The notes: generated by a model not told the origin, from the letters alone. A stretch of 56,742 nt of DNA from Planctomycetota bacterium (GCA_023481165.1 JAMCWO010000059.1:1-56742); one strand, 5' to 3'; shown: positions 34,194-43,299, counted from the first letter of the stretch. Made by a program: numbers and translations.

Positions 34194-35072
34194 CTATCCT
34201 GAGGTGGCCCAGGGACGCTTGCGATTCCGGGCGCCGGCGATGGCTTGGCGCGCAAGGGCCGCATCTTCGCGGACCTGGAAATCGAACATGCCGACACAGA
34301 GGAAGTCCGCGCCGCTGTCGAAGGCGAATTGGAATCCCTCCTGGGGCGGAATGGCCCCGGCGGCCATTATCTTGAAGGCAATCCAGGGCACTTTCACCGT
34401 CTGCATGAATGCCACCGTCTCCTCGGCATTGTGACAAAACATGTTATCATGGTACTGGTCATGACGGGGAGACTCCTTTTCGAACATCTCCATGTATCGT
34501 CTGTTCTCCTTCGGGTGGGCCGACCAGTACCGGTCATGATGCAGCGTCTTGATGTAGAAGTCAGGCTTGAGCCCTTCCTTTTCACAGAACACAATGGGCT
34601 CCAGCCGATGGGCACCGATACCGACAGGGACCTTGTACTTCTTCATGATCTCGAAGGCGCGGATGATCTTGCCCGGCTGCTTCTGAAAGTACCAGGTGTC
34701 GCTGGCGCCTCCCCACAGGTAGACCGCGGAAGCCCCCAACTCCAAATGTTCCACGAGCAACTCTTCATACTTGTCGATATCGGTCGTGATCACATCGGCG
34801 ATCCACTTCAGGGTGCCGCCGAACTCCTCCCAATACCGGGACAAACGCATGTTCTTGAAGTTGTGGTTCTTGAGCACGATGGCATTGATGCCGCACGCCT
34901 CGCAGGTTTGGAGCGTCTCGATCACCTTCCGTTCCGTGTTGTAGTGGCTGGCGAGGGCGTTCAGGTAGAGCAGGTCCCGCGCGTGCATGTTCGGGCTGAT
35001 CAGGTTGCTCCCACTGATGAGACGGCTGATAGTGAGACGGCCGATCTTCGCCGTGGGCATGCTCTGCGACAT
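34194..35072 (-). CDS. TIM-barrel-like protein of unknown function
   Basis: The ATG at 35072 is preferred because AGGAG lies 5 nt upstream; an ATG at 35102 is possible. The protein, about 292 aa, has no signal peptide. Segments such as TISRLISGSNLISPNMHARD, GINAIVLKNHNFKNM, ASAVYLWGGASDTW, VPVGIGAHRLEPIVF, IKTLHHDRYWSA and VPWIAFKIMAAGAIPPQEGF alternate strands and helices as in aldo-keto-reductase-like or xylose-isomerase-like barrels. The late GADFLCVGMFDFQV resembles the phosphate-binding end of a barrel. It is the last gene of the six-gene sulfatase operon, so it likely acts on a released sugar or its product (inference). Confidence 0.75.
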   Translation of the reverse strand: MSQSMPTAKIGRLTISRLISGSNLISPNMHARDLLYLNALASHYNTERKVIETLQTCEACGINAIVLKNHNFKNMRLSRYWEEFGGTLKWIADVITTDIDKYEELLVEHLELGASAVYLWGGASDTWYFQKQPGKIIRAFEIMKKYKVPVGIGAHRLEPIVFCEKEGLKPDFYIKTLHHDRYWSAHPKENRRYMEMFEKESPRHDQYHDNMFCHNAEETVAFMQTVKVPWIAFKIMAAGAIPPQEGFQFAFDSGADFLCVGMFDFQVREDAALARQAIAGARNRKRPWATSG

Positions 35073-35103
35073 CGCATCTCCTGCTTGCGTATCTCGATTC
35101 ATG

Positions 35104-36651
35104 TCAGCTACCCTTGGGGTAATTGGGCGAATAGAGGAACCGTTTCTTGCGGATCACCAGCTTTCCGCCCGCGACGAATTCCTCGCCGCGCTCGGAAAGA
35201 TGTTGGACCATGCGCTCACGCCAGTCTCTGAGTAAGGACTCATGAGCTGACTGGCCGGCCAGATTGTGAAGCTCACCGGGGTCCTTGTCCATGTCGAAAA
35301 GTTGCTCCCGGCCATCGTAGGCGAAGTAGATGTACTTGAACCGGCCGTCGGTCAGAGCGGTCCAGTGGTCCTGGTCGTAGCACATGGAGTGTTCCAGGTC
35401 GATCCAGGGCCGCCAATCCTTCGCGTTGCCGCGCACGAGGTTCAGCAGGCTTCTGCCATCCAGATTGGACGGGATCGGGGCTCCCGCCGCATCGAGGAAG
35501 GTCGGCAGGACATCGCGCAACTCGGTACATTGCGGCAGCTTGCGGCCGCGCTGGCTCTCCATGCCCATGCCCTTGGGCCAACGCAGGATCATAGGGATGT
35601 TCGCCGAACTCTCGTAGGCGTAGGTCTTGCGCCACAGGTGATGGTCGCCCAGCATGTCACCGTGATCCGCGAAGAACAGGATCAGCGTATTGTCGTACAG
35701 GCCGCGTTTCCTGAGGGCCGTGAGAATCCGGCCCACCTGCTCGTCGATGAACGTAACCGACGCGTAGTAGGCCCGGCGGGACTTTTTCGCCTGCTGCACG
35801 CCCAAGTCCCCGTGCCAAAGGCTCGGATTCGGCGGCTCCTCATGCGGTGCATAGCGAGCGGTCCAGTCTCCCACCACCGGCGCCGGCATGTCATCGACAC
35901 TGTACATGTCCAGGAAGCGCTGCGGCGGATCGTACGGGCTGTGCGGCCGGGCAAAGGAGACCTTGAGCATGAAGGGCTCCGCTCGGTCGTACTTCTCAAT
36001 GAACTCGACCGCCCGGTCGCCGGTCCACGTGGTGGGATGCAGCCGCTCGGGCAGAGCGTACGGTTTGGCTAAGTAGTCATTCCAGCCGATGCCGGTGGCA
36101 TCCGGATTGAGATCGGGGGCCTGCTGCTTGAACCAGAGACGATAATCGCTGACGAAGCCCGGTGTCTCCGCCCGGCCCGACTCGTCCACCAGCAGGCCAT
36201 GATACCCGCGTAGCTTCTTCTGCGGGTACCAGTGCATCTTGCCGATGCCGAACAGGTAATAGCCGGCGTCACGCAGCGCCTGGGGCAGCTCGAACGGATA
36301 CCGCCCGGCGACGCGGCCGTAACCGAGCATGCCGTGATGCCAGGGCGACAGACCCGTCAGAATCCCCGCGCGGGCCGGCGTGCAGCTTGGAGTGGACGTG
36401 TACGCGTGCGGGAACAGCACGCCCTCCGCGGCGATCGAATCCAGATTCGGTGTCTTGATGATCTTGTTGCCCGCGCAACCGAGGCAGTCGGCTCGATGCT
36501 GGTCCGTCATCAGATAGAGAATGTTGGGCTTGGGTCCACGCTGCTTTTGTTCGCTGCCGCTGCAATAGTCCGCATGGGCTGAAGCCCATCCTACAACTGC
36601 TGCGCTCTTGAGGAACTCTCGCCGTGTCGTTTCCGGGCGATTATCGCTCAT
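35104..36651 (-). CDS. Cys-type sulfatase with a repeat-altered Tat signal
   Basis: A 515-aa type I sulfatase: metal site KPNILYLMTDQHRAD, active-site motif SCTPARAGILTG with Cys90 for conversion to formylglycine, then FFADHGDMLGDHHLWRK and the C-terminal DKDPGELHNLAG. It hydrolyses sulfate esters, probably of polysaccharides. The N-terminus starts like a Tat signal (TTRREFLKSAA), but the expected hydrophobic core is replaced by VVGWASAHADYCSGSEQKQRG, which is encoded by a copy of the type A repeat. Export is therefore doubtful. The start overlaps the upstream UroD-fold gene by 11 nt, and the TIM-barrel gene follows closely. Confidence 0.93.
   Translation of the reverse strand: MSDNRPETTRREFLKSAAVVGWASAHADYCSGSEQKQRGPKPNILYLMTDQHRADCLGCAGNKIIKTPNLDSIAAEGVLFPHAYTSTPSCTPARAGILTGLSPWHHGMLGYGRVAGRYPFELPQALRDAGYYLFGIGKMHWYPQKKLRGYHGLLVDESGRAETPGFVSDYRLWFKQQAPDLNPDATGIGWNDYLAKPYALPERLHPTTWTGDRAVEFIEKYDRAEPFMLKVSFARPHSPYDPPQRFLDMYSVDDMPAPVVGDWTARYAPHEEPPNPSLWHGDLGVQQAKKSRRAYYASVTFIDEQVGRILTALRKRGLYDNTLILFFADHGDMLGDHHLWRKTYAYESSANIPMILRWPKGMGMESQRGRKLPQCTELRDVLPTFLDAAGAPIPSNLDGRSLLNLVRGNAKDWRPWIDLEHSMCYDQDHWTALTDGRFKYIYFAYDGREQLFDMDKDPGELHNLAGQSAHESLLRDWRERMVQHLSERGEEFVAGGKLVIRKKRFLYSPNYPKGS
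36541..36594. repeat. Type A repeat copy inside the sulfatase gene
   Basis: The palindromic arm at 36572-36594 is identical to the right arm at 8409-8431, and the adjoining 30 nt resemble the spacer there. It lies in frame within sulfatase codons about 19-37. Confidence 0.85.
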
Positions 36652-37705
36652 GGCTCGATCCTCCTGCCTGATGCTGCACGAAATCTGTCAAAGCGTAGAT
36701 CGTCTCAACATTATAGCTTGGCTCAAGGTGAAACACGTACCCGAGATCGCCACCAGCATTCTCTTGGAGGACCCTTCCGGCCCAATCCCAAATCGGCGCT
36801 GTGCTTTCGGCCGACATGTCCTGCGGCGAAGGCGCGATGCTGATCGGCATCTCCGGGCCGAAGATCTCGCGTGCCTTGCGGATCGAGGTCGCGCTGCCAA
36901 AGTCGAGGGAGCCGAGAGGGTCGATTCGCGTCAGGGCTCCCAGCAGATGAGTGCTCGTGCCGCACGAATGGAAGCGCACCGGTCCGAGCATCGCACCGAT
37001 TCTCGATGTAACGGGTGCGACGAATTCCTCCACCAGGGCCGGGCTGATCATGCAGCAGGAGCACTCGCCCACGTGGACATCCACAATCGGCAGATCGGCG
37101 ATATCAGCGAAGTGCCGGCACAGGATAAGGTAGGCGTCGGCAATCCAGTTCAAGAGCCTCTGGCACTGGGCCGGCTCGGTCAGCATGTCCATGAAGATGC
37201 CCTCGCCGCAGAGCTTTTGCGCAGTGGTCAAGATGCCGTGAATAGTGGCCCGGCCGGAGGAATCCCAGAAGAACGGCGGGATTGGGCGAAGTCGTCCTCT
37301 CCTCGCGCTCCGTATCTGCTCATCGAACAGCCGGACCAGGTCGTGATCCAGCAGCATCTTCGTCGCAGGCAAATCCCCAAGCTTCTTGTTCTTGAGGCAG
37401 CACGGCGTGATGTCGGCGTCCCGGTCGTCGGCGGGCAAGAAATCCGCGCCCAGCAGCATGCCCAGGATCATGTTGGGCTGGATGCCGCCGATCAGCACCT
37501 GGCTCTTGTCCCAGTAGTCGATCCGCCCCAGGTTTGATTCCGAGTAGAAGACCCCCATGGCAGGGAACGCCTCGGCGGCGTATTCGTTGCACCGGCAATC
37601 GACGGCATGACGTTTCGCCGGATCGAAGTAATAGTCCCGATCGAACGCGACTCCGAGCGCCCGATTCATCCACGCTTTGGACAGTGTCCCCGTGAGGGTG
37701 ATCAT
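36641..37705 (-). CDS. UroD-fold methyltransferase-like protein
   Basis: A 354-aa UroD-superfamily protein. Recognisable parts are the barrel segment LPIVDVHVGECSCCMISPAL, VRFHSCGTSTHLLGAL near residue 245 and a C-terminal YVFHLEPSYNVETI. The HxC zinc-type motif is present; the third ligand position carries His (FHLEP) rather than Cys. The HemE N-terminal motif is absent. It overlaps the upstream Gfo/Idh gene by 4 nt and the downstream sulfatase by 11 nt, so all three are translationally coupled. A role in removing a methyl group from a modified sugar or in one-carbon transfer is possible but unproven. Confidence 0.82.
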   Translation of the reverse strand: MITLTGTLSKAWMNRALGVAFDRDYYFDPAKRHAVDCRCNEYAAEAFPAMGVFYSESNLGRIDYWDKSQVLIGGIQPNMILGMLLGADFLPADDRDADITPCCLKNKKLGDLPATKMLLDHDLVRLFDEQIRSARRGRLRPIPPFFWDSSGRATIHGILTTAQKLCGEGIFMDMLTEPAQCQRLLNWIADAYLILCRHFADIADLPIVDVHVGECSCCMISPALVEEFVAPVTSRIGAMLGPVRFHSCGTSTHLLGALTRIDPLGSLDFGSATSIRKAREIFGPEMPISIAPSPQDMSAESTAPIWDWAGRVLQENAGGDLGYVFHLEPSYNVETIYALTDFVQHQAGGSSHER

Positions 37706-38724
37706 ATCTTGCCGAATTCGCTGATCTTCACGGATCTACCCGACTCGGCGGACAGGTCCGCGGCAAAGCAGAGCGCCTGGGTCTTGGCCGCGTCCTCCAA
37801 GTCCGGGAACGGCCGTTGGTCGCCAACGATGCAATCGAGGAAGTGCGCGACCTCGCTGGTGAATGGATGGTGCGAGACGGCAGCGCTGTCGGGCAGAATG
37901 CAGGGAACCTTGAGGAAGTTGTTCTGACCGGGGAACAGTTTCGGGGCGAAAACCTCGTCGTTGCGGACGGAGCCTTCCGTGCCGTAGACCCCGATGTTGA
38001 ACCGGTACGGCATCTGCGCGTCGAAACTCGTCGCGCTGCGGCCGATCTTGCCATCCTGGAACTTGACGTTGACCGAGATTGTCCCCGGGTACTCGATGGG
38101 GTTCTCCGTCTTCACCTGGTACGCCTCGACCTCTTCGGCCTCGCTGCGGGCGAACCACCGCAGGGCATCGACGGCATGGCAGCCGCCGGTCAGGATCGCC
38201 GTGCCGCTCTGCTTGCCGCTGGCCAGCCATTTTTGCTGCGGCGTCATCCAGATCCGGTGCAGGTAATCCACCTCGACCATGAAGATATTGCCCAGAGCGC
38301 CGCCTTCGATGAGCTGGTCAATGCTCATGAGCAACGGGTTCCAGTGCAGGACGAAACTGATGATCGTCTTGACCTGGTTCCTTCTGACCGCCTGAAGCTG
38401 CTTTCGTACATCCTCCATCGTGAGCGCGACGGGCTTCTCAATGATGACGTGTTTCCCTGCCTCCGCGGCGGCAACAACGTAGCGGGTGTGGGTGTCATGA
38501 GGTGTGCAGACGACCACGATATCCACATCCTTCATCCGCAGCATCTTCTCGGCATCGGTTTCGATCGCGCAATGGAGATTGTATCTGTCACGGTAGCGCT
38601 GGGCGTTGGCGGGATTACGACTGACCAGCGCCCGGACCTCCGAGCGTTCGTCCTTTTGAAACGCTTTCACATACTCTTCCGCGACCGCGCCGCAACCGAT
38701 GATCGCTGCGCCAAGTCTCTCCAT
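37702..38724 (-). CDS. Gfo/Idh/MocA-family oxidoreductase (cytoplasmic)
   Basis: A 340-aa protein without signal peptide. It starts with the Rossmann motif GAAIIGCGAVAEEYVKAF, has the EKP motif in VIIEKPVALTMEDV near residue 95 and the catalytic-region motif GGCHAVDALRWF near residue 180. Such enzymes use NAD(P) to oxidise or reduce sugar hydroxyls. An AAGGAA ribosome site is visible. The stop overlaps the UroD-fold start by 4 nt. In this operon it could oxidise the sugar released by the sulfatases. Confidence 0.93.
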   Translation of the reverse strand: MERLGAAIIGCGAVAEEYVKAFQKDERSEVRALVSRNPANAQRYRDRYNLHCAIETDAEKMLRMKDVDIVVVCTPHDTHTRYVVAAAEAGKHVIIEKPVALTMEDVRKQLQAVRRNQVKTIISFVLHWNPLLMSIDQLIEGGALGNIFMVEVDYLHRIWMTPQQKWLASGKQSGTAILTGGCHAVDALRWFARSEAEEVEAYQVKTENPIEYPGTISVNVKFQDGKIGRSATSFDAQMPYRFNIGVYGTEGSVRNDEVFAPKLFPGQNNFLKVPCILPDSAAVSHHPFTSEVAHFLDCIVGDQRPFPDLEDAAKTQALCFAADLSAESGRSVKISEFGKI

Positions 38725-38754
38725 GTCCTGTTCCTTTCTGTCTGAGCTTACTTT

Positions 38755-39702
38755 TTACTTTTGCAGAGCGGTTCGATGGGTGGCCGTTGCCTTTGCGACC
38801 TGCTCTGTTGATTCGAACGGAAGGTATGTCGCACGCATGACAAAGCGGTAGCGCTTGCCCACTTCATACTGCGGAATGAACCACTGGAAATCCCACGCCG
38901 GATTTCCCGGACCCGCGCCGTCGGGCGATTGGCTGAGCCGCACCTGATCGCGTGGCCGGAACATTTGTGCGAATGCCATGCCGTGGCTGACCCCATAGTA
39001 CCAGGGTTCGCGGTAGCGCCAATCCGAGAGGTTGAACACCAGCGTCATGGGGAAGTCCGCATCGCGCGGGAACTTGCGCTGGTCGTTGAAGGCCAGGTGG
39101 GTGGGCCGTACACCATGCGCGGGCGTCACGCCGCGAATCCACTGGGCCTCCCCGGCGGCGTCATTGGCGGGAGTGCCTCGAAAGTGAATGTCCAGCGACT
39201 CGGGCTGGTGAATGTAGCTGGCGAAGAACAGCCCAATGTAGCCATTCTTGAAGGTCTTGGCACGGGGGATGCAGTCGAGGCTCATCTCGATCGTGCCGTC
39301 CTCCAGCAGCGTGTACCGCAGCCAGCTTTCCAGTTGCCAGTGCGGCGTGGGTGGGTGATGGAGCTCGGCTGTGTGTTCATCCGCGCGCCTGATTTCCATT
39401 GGTGCTCGGCGCGGCTCGTAGAGGACATCCCGCGCCTGGACGGTGCCATCATGGATGTGCTCGTAGTTGAGACCGGCATACAGCGGCACGAACAGATTTC
39501 GGTCCTGCCCGCGACGAGTCAGCGAAGCCACACCGCTGTATCCTTCGCGGTGGTCGGGCAGCACCTGGTCTTTCACGGCCTGGTTGTTCACGATCACGGC
39601 GCGCACGCCGCCTCGCTCCAGTACAACATAGGGCTTATCGGCACCCAGGGAGCATGCAGCAGGCATCACAAGTGTCGCCGCCAGAACCATTCCGTACTTC
39701 AT
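38755..39702 (-). CDS. Secreted hypothetical protein (beta-sandwich-like)
   Basis: The start at MKYGMVLAATLVMPAACSLG, one base after the stop of the upstream sulfatase, gives a signal peptide and has GGAG upstream. A longer frame inside the sulfatase gene is rejected. The mature protein, about 295 aa, is beta-rich (VVLERGGVRAVIVNN, GTIEMSLDCIPRAKTF, FPMTLVFNLSDWRYREPW) and resembles a galactose-mutarotase or lyase-like sandwich, without a firm family match. It has several His and Arg residues that could bind an acidic sugar. It sits between two Cys-type sulfatase systems in one operon. Confidence 0.7.
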   Translation of the reverse strand: MKYGMVLAATLVMPAACSLGADKPYVVLERGGVRAVIVNNQAVKDQVLPDHREGYSGVASLTRRGQDRNLFVPLYAGLNYEHIHDGTVQARDVLYEPRRAPMEIRRADEHTAELHHPPTPHWQLESWLRYTLLEDGTIEMSLDCIPRAKTFKNGYIGLFFASYIHQPESLDIHFRGTPANDAAGEAQWIRGVTPAHGVRPTHLAFNDQRKFPRDADFPMTLVFNLSDWRYREPWYYGVSHGMAFAQMFRPRDQVRLSQSPDGAGPGNPAWDFQWFIPQYEVGKRYRFVMRATYLPFESTEQVAKATATHRTALQK

Positions 39703-39703
39703 C

Positions 39704-41443
39704 TCACGACTCCTTGCGTTTCTTCTGTTTGGCCTTCTGCCTCTGACCTTTGGCGGGCTTTTCCGGCGGCGGTCCGGCCTGACGCCGGAACTCGTCTTCA
39801 CATTTCTGCCACAGCGCGGACATCTCGCGGGCGCGATCCGGGTACTCCTCCGCGAGGTTCTTCTGCTCGCAACGATCGGTCTTCAGGTCATAAAGCTCCC
39901 AGGGGCCCTGGTCTCCCTGGGCCACGAGCTTCCAGTCGCCAACTCGAATGGCCCGATTGCCTATGTGGTGGAAATAAAGATAGTCATGTGTGACGACGCC
40001 ATCCCTAGTAAACGCCGGCGAGAGGTTCCGGCCCGGCAGCGGCGGGGCGGTCTGGCCGTTCCATTGCGGCGTGATGTCTTTGCCGCCGGCCAGATTGATG
40101 ATGGTCGGCAGGATATCGATGAAGTGGCACGGATCGTGGCGCAACTCCCCGCGTGCGGGAATGCCCATGGACCAGCGGACGATCAGCGGTGAGGAGATGC
40201 CGCCTTCGTGAACCCAGGATTTGTGCAGACGGAACGGCGTGTTGGCAGCGCTGGACCATCCCGGCCCGAGGCACAGATAGGACTTCGCCGAGCCGGGCGC
40301 TGCGGAAGGGTCGTTCATGTCGCCCCGGATGATCTGCTCGGCACTGGCGCCATTGTCCGAGACGAAGAGGATCACCGTGTTCTCGTCCGCGCCCATCGCC
40401 TTGACCTGATCGAGCACCCGGCCGATCTCCTGGTCCATGCGGTCGATCATCGCGGCGTGGATCGTCATCTTCGTAGCTTGGAATCGCTTTTGTTCTTCGG
40501 TCAGGTCCGTCCACGCCACGGCCCGATCCACCTCGCCGGATCCAATTTCTTTCTTGAGTCTCTCCTTCGCGAAGTTCCAGCTTGGAATGGTCTCCGGCTC
40601 GCGCGGTGCCAGGTCGCAGTTGATCAGGCCCATTTCCCGCATCCGCTTCCAACGCCGCTCGCGGATTACGTCCCAACCTTCCAGGTAGCGGTCCCGGTAC
40701 CGGTCGATGTCCTTTTGCAGGGCGTGCAACGGGAAGTGCGGCGAGGTGAACGCCACGTAGCAGTAGAACGGTTCCTGCTTGTGCCGCGCCTGGTGCTCTT
40801 TCAGAAAGTCGATGGCGTAACTGGCGATGGCCGTCGTCACGTAGAAATCCGACCCTTCCTCCACGGCCGGGAGTGGGCGGTCGTCCAGCATGTGGTTCCT
40901 GGGGTTGAAGTACCGGTCGTGATCGTGCAGCACGTAGGAACGGTCGAAATGTCCGTCGGCGATAACCTTGGGCGCTCCCATCAGGTGCCATTTGCCGGAG
41001 TGGTAGCACCGGTATCCGAGCGGTTTGAGGTAGTCCGGCACGACGCGGGTCCACGCAGGCAGCGGACCCTGCGGCGGGTCCATGCGGACCTGTTGCGGGT
41101 AGTAGCCCGTCAGCAGGCACGTCCGCGAGGGCCAGCAGCGGCCCGTCGAGTGGCACTCCGTGAACCGCAGGCCCGCAGCCGCCAGCCGGTCCAGGTTGGG
41201 CGTGGCGACCTCGCCACCATAACAGCCGGCGTCGGAGTAGCCCATGTCATCGGCGATGATCATGAGGATGTTGGGCTTTCGCGCCGAGGAGGATGCCGGA
41301 CCGGATGCCATGCCTACGCTGACGTAGGCATGCTCCGATGATCCTGTCAGGCGGGCCGGCCTCAGCGTGGACACGGCACCCGCCGCGCCCCACGTCATCG
41401 CTTGTCGGAGAAACTCGCGCCGGGAGACATCTGTTGTTGCCAC
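39704..41443 (-). CDS. Tat-exported Cys-type sulfatase
   Basis: A GTG at 41443 is preferred: GAGGCGG lies 6-7 nt upstream and the product starts with a regular Tat signal (SRREFLRQAMTWGAAGAV). Core motifs are KPNILMIIADDMGYSD (metal Asp pair), GRCWPSRTCLLTG with Cys103 in the CxPxR formylglycine site, FVSDNGASAEQI and the C-terminal GPWELYDLKTDRCEQKNL. About 580 aa. The tail ends in a highly basic stretch (KGQRQKAKQKKRKES). It hydrolyses sulfate esters outside the cytoplasm and is the first gene of the six-gene operon. It needs a formylglycine maturase encoded elsewhere. Confidence 0.93.
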   Translation of the reverse strand: MATTDVSRREFLRQAMTWGAAGAVSTLRPARLTGSSEHAYVSVGMASGPASSSARKPNILMIIADDMGYSDAGCYGGEVATPNLDRLAAAGLRFTECHSTGRCWPSRTCLLTGYYPQQVRMDPPQGPLPAWTRVVPDYLKPLGYRCYHSGKWHLMGAPKVIADGHFDRSYVLHDHDRYFNPRNHMLDDRPLPAVEEGSDFYVTTAIASYAIDFLKEHQARHKQEPFYCYVAFTSPHFPLHALQKDIDRYRDRYLEGWDVIRERRWKRMREMGLINCDLAPREPETIPSWNFAKERLKKEIGSGEVDRAVAWTDLTEEQKRFQATKMTIHAAMIDRMDQEIGRVLDQVKAMGADENTVILFVSDNGASAEQIIRGDMNDPSAAPGSAKSYLCLGPGWSSAANTPFRLHKSWVHEGGISSPLIVRWSMGIPARGELRHDPCHFIDILPTIINLAGGKDITPQWNGQTAPPLPGRNLSPAFTRDGVVTHDYLYFHHIGNRAIRVGDWKLVAQGDQGPWELYDLKTDRCEQKNLAEEYPDRAREMSALWQKCEDEFRRQAGPPPEKPAKGQRQKAKQKKRKES

Positions 41444-41532
41444 GCTGTCACCGCCTCTCTGCTGTGCCGAAGTGAGTTCGATAATGCATACCACCATCCG
41501 GAACAGGTTGCGTATCTGGGCACGCCAGCCAT

Positions 41533-41561
41533 ACGATAAACCCAAATCGATTCGCCTTCAA
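41533..41561 (-). promoter_or_regulatory. Putative promoter of the six-gene sulfatase operon
   Basis: On the minus strand TTGAAG and TATCGT are separated by 17 nt, about 90 nt upstream of the first sulfatase. Eight of twelve bases match consensus. Confidence 0.35.
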
Positions 41562-41686
41562 CCGGCTGGCGGTCGAAATCTTGCTCTTGTGACGCCCGGG
41601 CGCTGGAGGTATGATTGTAGCAACGATCTGATCCGGAAGATGGGGTGACGCGCGTAGTCCATTGAATCGATCGAGGGTTTCACTGG

Positions 41687-42160
41687 TTGGCAAAAGCAAT
41701 CAGCGACACAGAACGTAAGATCCTGGCCGCCTTGCAGGACGGCTTGCCCAACAGCCGCACGCCGTACGCCGACTTGGCGCGCGAGATAGGCATCTCCACG
41801 GACGAACTTCTGACCACTCTCGCAGTATGGAAAGAAGAGGGCAAACTGCGGCGAATCGGGGCCGTCGTAAACCATTTCCAAGTGGGCCTGGGCGAAGGCG
41901 CGATGGTGGTTTGGAAGGTCGAGCCGGACCGTGTCGCGGAGGTGGGGGCGGTGCTTGCCGGCTTCGAGGAGGTCAGCCACGCCTATGAGCGTCAAACGGC
42001 CCCCGGCTGGGACTACAATCTTTACACGATGGTGCACGGGACGACGCCGGAGGCGGTCCGGCGGACGGTCGAGCGGATGAGCCAGGCCGTTGGCGTGTCC
42101 GACTACCAGATTCTGGCCACTCGCAGAGAATTGAAAAAGGTACCGCCGAAGTACGTGTAG
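41687..42160 (+). CDS. AsnC/Lrp-like protein of the siroheme decarboxylase (AhbA/B, NirD/L) type
   Basis: A 157-aa protein. The apparent start is TTG with GAGGG 9 nt upstream. An N-terminal winged-helix part (DTERKILAALQDGLP, DLAREIGISTDELLTTL) leads into GKLRRIGAVVNHFQVGL and the characteristic EEVSHAYERQTAPGWDYNLYTMVHG near residues 100-125. That second motif is typical of the siroheme decarboxylase/heme d1 NirDLGH family. The enzyme removes acetate side-chain carboxyls from siroheme on the alternative heme route and normally works as a pair of paralogues; only one is here. A plain transcriptional regulator remains possible. Confidence 0.75.
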   Translation: MAKAISDTERKILAALQDGLPNSRTPYADLAREIGISTDELLTTLAVWKEEGKLRRIGAVVNHFQVGLGEGAMVVWKVEPDRVAEVGAVLAGFEEVSHAYERQTAPGWDYNLYTMVHGTTPEAVRRTVERMSQAVGVSDYQILATRRELKKVPPKYV

Positions 42161-42164
42161 TATT

Positions 42165-43289
42165 CTACGTTTGAATCACCCCTCCGGCGACGACATTGTC
42201 TTGCTCATCGTACAAGACCAATCGTTGGCCGGGGCAAGGGGCGAATTGGGGCTCGTCGAATTCCATCGTCATGCCGTCGGGCGTCAGGTCGACGAGCTTG
42301 CCGAGTCGAGGGTCGCCGTAGGAGCGGATCTTGCCGAACAGCCGTGCATCCGGCGTCAATTTCTCCGGCAGAAGCGTATTCCGGCAGGCCGCTCGCACTG
42401 TGCGCGTGCTGACCTGCTCTCGTGTGCCTAGCGCGACAGTGTTGGCGGCGGCGTCGATCCGGCCGACATAGAGCGGCTTGCCGCCGGCAAAACCGAGGCC
42501 ACGCCGCTGGCCGAGCGTATAGTTGGCGATCCCCTTGTGCACGCCGATCTTTCGGCCCTGCATGTCCATCATGTCCCCGGGCCGGTTCGTTGCCTCGTTC
42601 TCCAGGGCCAGCCGGTAGTCCTGCTCGCCGGCGAAGCACAGTTCCATGCTCTCCGCTTTCTCGGCCACCGATAGTCGTAGCTCGCTGGCTATCGCCCGCA
42701 CCTGATGCTTGGTCAGATCGCCCAAGGGCAGGATGAGGTTTGGCAAGCGGTGGCGGGGGATACCATAGAGAAAGTAGGTCTGATCCTTATCCTTGTCTCG
42801 GGCTCGGCGCAGGCAGACGTTCGGACCCTCGTGGATTACTTTCGCATAATGCCCTGTTGCTACGTGGAGGATTCCGAATTCCTCCTGCAGCTCATCCCAC
42901 ACAAGGGAGAACTTCAGGAAGGTGTTGCAGTCCACGCACGGATTGGGCGTTTGCCCGCGTGAATAGGCGTCGCGGAACGGCTGAATGATGACGTCTTGGA
43001 ATGCCTCGGTCACATCGACGAAGTAGTGGGGGATCCCGAGCTCGTGACACACAAAGGCAGCGTCGGCCCCGCAGCAGCCGCGCGGACCGGTGTCGCAAGC
43101 CACGGGGATCTTCATCGTGATGCCCAGGACCTCCCAGCCGGCGGATTTGAGCAGATGCGCGGTCACACTGCTGTCCACGCCGCCGCTCATCAGGACAGCG
43201 ATCTGCCGGTTGGCAGACTGCATGGGCTCCCAGGGGGAGAACGTGGGGGGCAGCAGCTTGATGTTATACCGATTCTCCGCGCGCATCAC
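42165..43289 (-). CDS. mnmA: tRNA 2-thiouridine(34) synthase MnmA
   Basis: A 374-aa protein. Visible are the PP-loop ATP motif AVLMSGGVDSSVTAHLL, GCCGADAAFVCHELGIPHYFVDV, the first catalytic Cys in TPNPCVDCNTFLK, VATGHYAKV, and the second Cys in MELCFAGEQDYR, then HKGIANYTLGQRRGLG. It thiolates U34 of Lys, Glu and Gln tRNAs. Tandem GTG and ATG start codons (43289 and 43286) make the start uncertain. It follows the TusA-like gene by 10 nt, which fits direct sulfur relay, and lies at the end of the TPP-controlled operon. Confidence 0.95.
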   Translation of the reverse strand: MMRAENRYNIKLLPPTFSPWEPMQSANRQIAVLMSGGVDSSVTAHLLKSAGWEVLGITMKIPVACDTGPRGCCGADAAFVCHELGIPHYFVDVTEAFQDVIIQPFRDAYSRGQTPNPCVDCNTFLKFSLVWDELQEEFGILHVATGHYAKVIHEGPNVCLRRARDKDKDQTYFLYGIPRHRLPNLILPLGDLTKHQVRAIASELRLSVAEKAESMELCFAGEQDYRLALENEATNRPGDMMDMQGRKIGVHKGIANYTLGQRRGLGFAGGKPLYVGRIDAAANTVALGTREQVSTRTVRAACRNTLLPEKLTPDARLFGKIRSYGDPRLGKLVDLTPDGMTMEFDEPQFAPCPGQRLVLYDEQDNVVAGGVIQT

Positions 43290-43299
43290 TGGTATTGCT

